Shown: piece after piece, positions 58,522 through 64,000 of the stretch
How the letters are laid out: the number at the start of each line of letters is the position of its first letter
Position numbering within the stretch: the stretch's first letter is position 1
Assembly (NCBI GenBank): GCA_028280945.1
Contig: JANQKV010000035.1
Location: 98,136-162,135 of the forward strand
Length of the DNA stretch: 64,000 nt
Reading direction: 5' to 3'
Origin: Opitutaceae bacterium
GTDB lineage: Bacteria; Verrucomicrobiota; Verrucomicrobiia; Opitutales; Opitutaceae
The notes under the pieces: model-generated
What the model saw: the letters and a program-made list of their open reading frames with translations, nothing else
Database searches by the model: none
What the model was told of the DNA's origin: nothing
Position numbers and translations under genes: made by a program

Positions 58522-59241
58522 TCACTTCCTTGCAGGCGTCGTCAACGGAACGATTTGGAGGCGCGGTGAGTGGCTGTTGGCCACGGGTCGACCTTCTTCA
58601 TCGAAGATGAACAGGCCTATGCGTGTCCCTTCAGTGGGAAAGGTTGGCATGGTTTTGCGCAGCGAGATTTCCCTGATCTCACCGGAAACCAAATCACCAA
58701 TGTAGTGAGCTCTAACATAGGCCCCGGCTGGAACGGGTTCTCGACCGGGAACCGGACGTTCCGGGAATTGGATGACAATCGCACAGTAGGCACCCTCAAT
58801 GTTTGTTGAGGAAGTCAGCTTCACGGCCAAATCCAAGGTGTCCGCAACCGAGGGGTCGTCGAAGTCCCGGGAATTTACCTTGTCTGCCACGATCTCGCTG
58901 ATGCCGTTCAACGGGTCCATGGCGGCCCGGATTGAGTCCGCTTCCCGCCGCATTTGGTTTCGGGACGTGTAGTGCGGCTTCAGATTCTCGATACGAACGA
59001 ACGCGGTCGATTGGGCGGGCACGAGGCGCATGCTACAGATCGCATTGAGGGTGGTGGATCGGTCCTTGTCCGCATCGCGGTAATTGATCGCACGTTCGTC
59101 CACGCCGATGAGGGGATACTTCTCTCCTTCGATCACGACATTCAGGTTACTGCCCAGGAATTGATAGACATCGCCCTCCTGGGCCGGCATCCACAGCGCG
59201 ATGCCGATTCCCAAAGTCAGTTGTCCGGCGAGTGTCCGCAT
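58522..59241 (-). CDS. Small secreted protein of unknown function
   Basis: 239 residues from the ATG at 59241, just after the sulfatase stop (two bases between). A hydrophobic N-terminus (LTLGIGIALWMPAQEG) acts as signal peptide; the longer frame upstream overlaps the sulfatase and was rejected. The mature part is rich in beta-type segments (YQFLGSNLNVVIEGEKYPLIGVDERAINY, AYCAIVIQFPERPVPGREPVPAGAYVRAHYIG, TRIGLFIFDEEGRPVANS). I recognise no domain. Tight coupling to the sulfatase suggests a shared transcript. Confidence 0.6.
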   Translation of the reverse strand: MRTLAGQLTLGIGIALWMPAQEGDVYQFLGSNLNVVIEGEKYPLIGVDERAINYRDADKDRSTTLNAICSMRLVPAQSTAFVRIENLKPHYTSRNQMRREADSIRAAMDPLNGISEIVADKVNSRDFDDPSVADTLDLAVKLTSSTNIEGAYCAIVIQFPERPVPGREPVPAGAYVRAHYIGDLVSGEIREISLRKTMPTFPTEGTRIGLFIFDEEGRPVANSHSPRLQIVPLTTPARK

Positions 59242-59243
59242 GG

Positions 59244-60893
59244 CTATAGCTGGCGGTAGTCTGTCTTGAGGGCCTCGTGACCCACCGGGATGGTGAGCGG
59301 CGCGGTGTCCACGCCGCCCTTGGCTTCGGCGACCAAGCGCGCGCATTGATCGCGCAGGGTGGCAAGGATGTCGGCGTAGGCAGGATTGCCCGCCAGATTC
59401 ACGGCTTCGTAGGGATCGGACGCGGTGTGGTAAAGCTCCTCATAAACGACCGGTTCCCCGGTGATTGTGGACGTGAGGTGCTTCCGGTAGGCACCCCGCA
59501 ATTGATCTGAAACCTTGTAATAGTCCTTGGGGGCCGTGGCCTCGCGCAGGGCGCGGTTGTCGTTGCGGAAGTAACGAATGTAACGGTATTCCGCCGAACG
59601 CACGGTTTCACAGCGCGGATTGCCGAAGATATTGGACCAGAGGTTTTCGCCGAACGCATATTCGCGCCATCCGGCGGTTTCACCACGCAGCAACGGGGTG
59701 AGGTCGGCCCCCTGCATGGTCTTGGCGGGAGCGATGCCGGCGAGGCTCAGGATGGTGGGGGCGACGTCAATCGCTTGCACAAGTTCGGACAAGCGCCGAC
59801 CCCGGTGACCAGCGGGCAGGCGCGGGTCGTAGACGATGAACGGGATGTGCATCAGCGCCTCGTAGCACAGCGATTTGCCGCCCAAGCCGTGTTCGCCACT
59901 AAAGAGGCCGTGGTCGGACGCGTAGATGATGATGGTGTTGTCCGCGATGCCGAGTTCCTCCAAGTGGGCTCGCAACTCGCCGATCATACGGTCGATGCCC
60001 TCGATCAACTGGTATTGCCGGATCACGCGATCGCGGACCGAGGCCGGTTCGTCCACCCAGTCGTATCCCGTCTGCCGCAGGTCGGCGAGGAGCAGGTCCG
60101 ACGGGAGCTTGGGCTCGATGATATCAGCCTTGGCGGTGTAAAAGGGGGGCAGGGGCAGGGTTTCCTGCCATTCCCGATAGGCGGTGCGGTAAAGGGCATC
60201 ATCCGTCGGGCGCTGCTCCATCGTGCGCACGCTCGCGCCATGGGGAACATTCAGGGCGATGGAGAGGCAGAAAGGTTGGTCGGATGGGCGCCGGGTCAGG
60301 AAATCGACCGCATTTTCAAGAAACCCCTCATTCGACTCGGGATCGAGAAAAGCGAGGGCGCCTTCGGTCACGATCTCGGGTTGAGTGTCGGCCGCGGCGT
60401 TGTCGAAAATTTCGTGATATTCCTTTGAGTAAAAGGAGAGGTGGTGATGCCCGGCCCACCAGAAGTCGAAGCTCCGCTCCATGAGTCCCGTGAAGTAACC
60501 CTGCTCGCCGATGGGCAGGTGGTTTTTGCCAATATAGCCGGTGAAATAACCGGCCTCTCGCAGCAGAACCGGATAGGATCGGGCCCACGCCTCGGGGGCC
60601 ATGGCGGTCCCGGAGTTGAAGTTCACCCCGTGTCTCCGCTCAAACTGCCCCAGCATGTAGGTGGCGCGGCTGGGAGTGCAGATCGCCGAGGTCACGTAGG
60701 CTTGCTCAAACACCGTGCCGTCGGACGCCAAGGCGTCCAGATTCGGAGTGCGCACGATCGTGTTGCCCATGAAGCCCACCGAGTCCGCCCGCTGGTCGTC
60801 GGAAAGGATGAAGATGATGTTGGGCTTGGAATCGCCGCCGCAAAGCACGGATACAATCAGCAAAGGGAGAAAAATGAAGAGACGTGACTTCAT
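59244..60893 (-). CDS. Secreted S1 sulfatase (stand-alone, near right end)
   Basis: 549 residues from the ATG at 60893 (MKSRLFIFLPLLIVSVLCGG); the frame extends 13 codons upstream but lacks signal character there. Formylglycine motif C72-T-P-S-R; IIFILSDDQRADSVGFMGN metal site; YIGKNHLPIGEQGYF and YASDHGLFSGEHGLGGKSLCYE conserved. The active-site context (GKNHLP rather than GKWHL) separates it from the operon sulfatases. It is divergent from the DUF1549/1553 gene across a 243-base gap and followed at once by the unknown secreted protein. Confidence 0.93.
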   Translation of the reverse strand: MKSRLFIFLPLLIVSVLCGGDSKPNIIFILSDDQRADSVGFMGNTIVRTPNLDALASDGTVFEQAYVTSAICTPSRATYMLGQFERRHGVNFNSGTAMAPEAWARSYPVLLREAGYFTGYIGKNHLPIGEQGYFTGLMERSFDFWWAGHHHLSFYSKEYHEIFDNAAADTQPEIVTEGALAFLDPESNEGFLENAVDFLTRRPSDQPFCLSIALNVPHGASVRTMEQRPTDDALYRTAYREWQETLPLPPFYTAKADIIEPKLPSDLLLADLRQTGYDWVDEPASVRDRVIRQYQLIEGIDRMIGELRAHLEELGIADNTIIIYASDHGLFSGEHGLGGKSLCYEALMHIPFIVYDPRLPAGHRGRRLSELVQAIDVAPTILSLAGIAPAKTMQGADLTPLLRGETAGWREYAFGENLWSNIFGNPRCETVRSAEYRYIRYFRNDNRALREATAPKDYYKVSDQLRGAYRKHLTSTITGEPVVYEELYHTASDPYEAVNLAGNPAYADILATLRDQCARLVAEAKGGVDTAPLTIPVGHEALKTDYRQL

Positions 60894-61136
60894 GGAGAAC
60901 GAGTTGGGAGAGCGCGGGGCGGGCCCGAGCACAATATGCTGAAAAACCCCGGTGGGCTCAGCAATCGATGGCCGTCATTAAACAATTAAATCCCCCCTGA
61001 TCCGTGGCCAGCTTGGCGCCGTATTGGCCCGTCTATACTTAACAGTTTAAGAGTAGCCTCCCCTTGTGGATGACAGGGGTGAGATTTGGATGTTCTTGGC
61101 CCGCACCCCGGCTTCCCGGGGGGTGATCCGGTTACC

Positions 61137-63920
61137 ATGCTTTCTCCCCTTCGATTCGCCGTCCTTGGCATCGCCGCTTTGCCTGCGCTTGCGCAGGAAG
61201 GGGTGTTGTCATTCAACAGCGACATCCGGCCGATTCTTTCGGACAAATGCTTCAAATGCCATGGTCCCGATGCGGAGAACCAGGAATCGGAATTCCGCCT
61301 CGACACGGCGGAACACGCGATGGCCGACCTGGGGGGCTACTTCGGCATCCAGCCCGGCGACACGGATGCCAGCGAACTGGTGAAACGGATCTTTTCCGAG
61401 GCCGAGAGTGAGATGATGCCGCCGGTGGATTCCAACCTCTCGCTGACCGAGGAGGAGAAACAAAAACTGGTGCAATGGATCGAGGAAGGTGCGGTCTATG
61501 AAAAGCACTGGTCACTGGAGTTGCTGTCGGACGCGGTGCCGGTGCCCTCGTCCCGGGGCGACTGGGCCCGCAATGACATCGACCGGTTCATTGAGGCGGG
61601 GTTCGCCGTTCGCGAAGTGGGGCCGGCGGCAGAGGCGAACCGGGAGAAGTGGCTGCGCCGGGTGACCTTTGATTTGACCGGCCTGCCGCCCTCGGAAGCA
61701 GATATTGAGGCGTTCCTGGCCGACGATTCCGTCCGCGCTTTTGAGCGGGTGGTCAACCGCCTGCTCGACTCCCTCGCCTACGCTGAGCGCATGACGACCG
61801 AGTGGCTCGACGTGGCGCGCTACTCCGACTCCTACGGTTACCAACGGGATGACATCAGGCTGGTTTGGCCGTGGCGTGACTGGGTGATTTCGGCCTTCGC
61901 TGAGAATATGCCGTATGATGAATTCGTGACCCTCCAGCTGGCCGGGGACCTGTTGCCGGATGCCGGCCAGGAAGAGACCTTGCCGACTGCCTTCAACCGG
62001 TTGCACGGCCACGTGAAGGAGGGGGGCATTGTGCTGGAGGAATACCGCGTCGAATACGTGGCGGATCGCACCCATACCTTTGGCACCGCCTTTCTCGGCC
62101 TGACCTTCGAGTGCGCCCGTTGCCACGACCACAAATACGATCCGATTACGATGAAGGACTATTACTCCCTGAGTTCGTTCTTCGCCAACATCGACGAGTC
62201 GGGACTGATATCCTATTTTACTGACGCCGCTCCGACGCCGGCCATGCCGTTGTCCAATCCCGAGGCCGATGCCGCCATGGCCCTGGCCAGGGAGGTGGAG
62301 GCGGTTGTGCTGGGTGAGCGGAAAACACTGGAGGAGGGGATGGCCTCCACGGATGAGTTCCGGGAGTGGCTGCAATATCATCGGCCCGCGGGAGGGGATC
62401 TGCCCGGGTTGGCAGGGCACCTGAGTTTTGATGTGTGGGAGGATGGCGGCAAGCTGTCCAATTCCGTGGATGTCACGAATCCGGCCCTGACTGGTGAGCG
62501 CAATCGGCTGGTGCCGGGCAGGTTCGGCCAGGCCATCGAGTTTGACGGAGACGAGGTTACCCACCTGCCAAATGTCGGCCACTACCAACGCGAGGATGCG
62601 TTCTCCTATTCCCTGTGGTTGTGGCAGAACGAAACGGCGCCGCGCGAAAACGTATACAGCCGGGGAGCCGGAGCCGATGACGCCGCGAGCATCGGTTATG
62701 AGTTTCTGTTGATCGACGGCAAACCCACGGCATCCCTGATTCACTTCTGGCCGGGCAACGGCCTGCGGGTGCAGGCCCTCGAACCCCTGGCTCCGCGGGA
62801 GTGGCATCATCTTGTGGTGACCTATGACGGCTCCAGCCGTGCGGCGGGCCTGAAACTCTACCTCAACGGCGAACCGCTCGCCACCCGCGTGGTGCAGGAC
62901 CGCCTGACGCGTTCCATCTCCGAGTGGATCAAGATCAGCGAGCAAGAGAGCCACCGCCATCATCTGGTCTTGGGCCAACGTTATCGCGATCGTGGGTTTG
63001 TGAAGGGGCGGTTGGATGAGTTTCGCGCCTTCGACCGGGAACTCACCGCGATCGAGGCCCGCCAGTTGTTTGACGGCAAAAGCCTCGATCTGCTGCTGGC
63101 GAAGGATGCCACGGCGTTAAGCGACGCGCAGCTGGTGGCCTTGGCGGATTATTTTGCGGCCACCACCAGCAATGCCGTCCGGGAGGTTCGGGCCGACTTG
63201 CTTGCGGCGCGCGCGGATTGGAATCGAACCATGGATGCATTGCCCGCCATTTCGATCATGCAGGAAACGGACGAACCCAAGCCGGCCTACATTTTGACCC
63301 GTGGGGCCTACGACCAGCGCGCCGAGCAGGTCACCGCCGCCACCCCGGAGTCCCTGCCCGCGTTCCCGGCGGATGCGCCGCGCAACCGGCTGGGCCTGGC
63401 GCAGTGGTTGCTCGAGCCGAACCATCCCCTGACGGCCCGCGTGGTGGTCAATCGCTATTGGCAGATGATGTTTGGCCAAGGGCTGGTGCGCACGCCGGAG
63501 GATTTCGGCAGCCAGGGCCGGCCGCCCACGCATCCGCTCCTGCTCGATTGGCTGGCCCGGGACTTTGTCAATTCCGGCTGGGACATCCATCACCTGTTGC
63601 GGCAGATGGCCCTGTCGGCGACCTACCGGCAGAGCACGGTGATCAGCCCTGCCACACGGTTGCGCGACCCGGAGAACGTCACCTGGTGCCGCAGTGAACC
63701 GAAGCGACTGGAGGCGGAGATGATTCGCGACAACGCCCTCGCGGTCAGCGGGCTGCTGGTCGGCACCGTGGGCGGCCCACCGGTGAAGCCCTATGAGCTG
63801 GCGGTGGCCTTTGAGCCGGTCGAGCCGGACGAAGGCGACAGTCTGTATCGACGCAGTCTCTACACCCGTTCGAAGCGTAATTCGCCCGCCCCGGTGATGA
63901 TCGCCTTCGATGCCCCGTAG
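61137..63920 (+). CDS. DUF1549/DUF1553 cytochrome-type protein with LamG domain, cut by TAG
   Basis: 927 residues from the ATG at 61137, which starts a signal peptide (MLSPLRFAVLGIAALPALAQ). A planctomycete-type cytochrome domain has one heme c motif, C38-F-K-C41-H42, with EMMPPVDSNLSLTEEEK later. DUF1549 follows (about 110-315: RNDIDRFIEAGF, EWLDVARYSDSYGYQRDD, LTFECARCHDHKYDPI), then a LamG/concanavalin-like domain (about 430-610: DAFSYSLWLWQNE, EWHHLVVTYDGSS, RLDEFRAFDREL) and DUF1553 (about 740-927: PNHPLTARVVVNRYWQMMFG, FVNSGWDIHHLLRQMALSATYRQST). The frame ends at TAG in the usually continuous FDAP-R motif; family members go on for roughly 100 residues. Function is unknown, though such genes are widespread in Planctomycetes and Verrucomicrobia beside sulfatases. 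Confidence 0.88.
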   Translation: MLSPLRFAVLGIAALPALAQEGVLSFNSDIRPILSDKCFKCHGPDAENQESEFRLDTAEHAMADLGGYFGIQPGDTDASELVKRIFSEAESEMMPPVDSNLSLTEEEKQKLVQWIEEGAVYEKHWSLELLSDAVPVPSSRGDWARNDIDRFIEAGFAVREVGPAAEANREKWLRRVTFDLTGLPPSEADIEAFLADDSVRAFERVVNRLLDSLAYAERMTTEWLDVARYSDSYGYQRDDIRLVWPWRDWVISAFAENMPYDEFVTLQLAGDLLPDAGQEETLPTAFNRLHGHVKEGGIVLEEYRVEYVADRTHTFGTAFLGLTFECARCHDHKYDPITMKDYYSLSSFFANIDESGLISYFTDAAPTPAMPLSNPEADAAMALAREVEAVVLGERKTLEEGMASTDEFREWLQYHRPAGGDLPGLAGHLSFDVWEDGGKLSNSVDVTNPALTGERNRLVPGRFGQAIEFDGDEVTHLPNVGHYQREDAFSYSLWLWQNETAPRENVYSRGAGADDAASIGYEFLLIDGKPTASLIHFWPGNGLRVQALEPLAPREWHHLVVTYDGSSRAAGLKLYLNGEPLATRVVQDRLTRSISEWIKISEQESHRHHLVLGQRYRDRGFVKGRLDEFRAFDRELTAIEARQLFDGKSLDLLLAKDATALSDAQLVALADYFAATTSNAVREVRADLLAARADWNRTMDALPAISIMQETDEPKPAYILTRGAYDQRAEQVTAATPESLPAFPADAPRNRLGLAQWLLEPNHPLTARVVVNRYWQMMFGQGLVRTPEDFGSQGRPPTHPLLLDWLARDFVNSGWDIHHLLRQMALSATYRQSTVISPATRLRDPENVTWCRSEPKRLEAEMIRDNALAVSGLLVGTVGGPPVKPYELAVAFEPVEPDEGDSLYRRSLYTRSKRNSPAPVMIAFDAP

Positions 63921-64000
63921 CGCGATGTCTGCACCGTGCAACGCCCGCAGGTTTCCTCGCCCCTGCAGCCACTCATCACCCTCAACGGCCCCCAGTTCGT
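63918..64000 (+). pseudogene. In-frame continuation of the DUF1553 domain after the TAG
   Basis: Reading on in the same frame after TAG (63918-63920) gives RDVCTVQRPQVSS, then PLQPLITLNGPQF. This corresponds to the standard RDVCTVRR...TPLQAL...LNDPQF of DUF1553 proteins. The stop therefore interrupts a longer gene that continues past the right edge. A single substitution of a lysine codon (AAG to TAG) would explain it. Confidence 0.8.

Noticed and set aside
61038..61051. CTTAA-CAGT-TTAAG inverted repeat between the sulfatase and the DUF1549/1553 gene
   Set aside because: A short AT-rich symmetry of this size arises easily by chance. No promoter element at a consistent distance supports an operator.
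1..64000. CRISPR arrays, rRNA or tRNA genes
   Set aside because: No regularly spaced repeats and no tRNA- or rRNA-like segments were recognised in any intergenic region.

Overview
This is a GC-rich, gene-dense stretch of bacterial chromosome. A Verrucomicrobiota bacterium of the Opitutaceae type is the most likely source. The grounds are an Opitutaceae-style TonB receptor, a DUF1549/DUF1553 cytochrome-type protein, several S1 sulfatases, a hybrid two-component sensor and a Y1/REP-type transposase. This placement is inference from gene content; no rRNA or tRNA gene was seen.

Left third (1-22158, plus strand): the 3' part of a nonribosomal peptide assembly line. The first synthetase enters from the left edge inside a PLP aminotransferase domain and continues C-A-PCP-E-C-A-PCP. 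Three bases later a 4140-residue synthetase follows with C-A-PCP-E-C-FkbH-PCP-C-A-PCP-E, and directly abutting it is a small protein that fuses an MbtH-like domain to a type II thioesterase. The aminotransferase at the head recalls beta-amino-acyl lipopeptides of the iturin/mycosubtilin type. The C-FkbH-PCP module has no adenylation domain and predicts a glycerate-derived hydroxy acid inside the chain, hence an ester bond. The line ends in an epimerisation domain, with no cis release domain in view.

Convergent to it (22284-27288, minus strand): a coupled four-gene operon read in the order SPFH/band-7 membrane protein, PotD-like solute-binding lipoprotein, DUF481 outer-membrane barrel, SyrD/PvdE-type cyclic-peptide ABC exporter. 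The first three genes overlap by ATGA. It looks like an export or tolerance module for the peptide.

Middle and right (27494-64000): a secreted serine hydrolase, a LacI regulator, a catalytically truncated GH2 protein and a hybrid two-component sensor precede a polysaccharide-utilisation region. That region holds a GH2 with an unusual active site, a GH29 fucosidase/alpha-galactosidase, and a seven-gene minus-strand operon (GH28, sulfatase, FAD oxidoreductase, sulfatase, unclassified glycosidase-like protein, sulfatase, GH117-like). Divergent to the operon is a TonB receptor preceded by a near-perfect sigma-54 promoter. The mix of GH117, GH2, GH29 and sulfatases suggests a sulfated red-algal galactan (agar/porphyran type) as substrate.

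The right end shows gene decay: a Y1 transposase, a GH2 pseudogene reduced to its two ends, a fourth sulfatase with a small secreted partner, and a DUF1549/DUF1553 gene cut by an in-frame TAG. Intergenic palindromic repeats lie at 22.2 kb and 40.4-40.9 kb.
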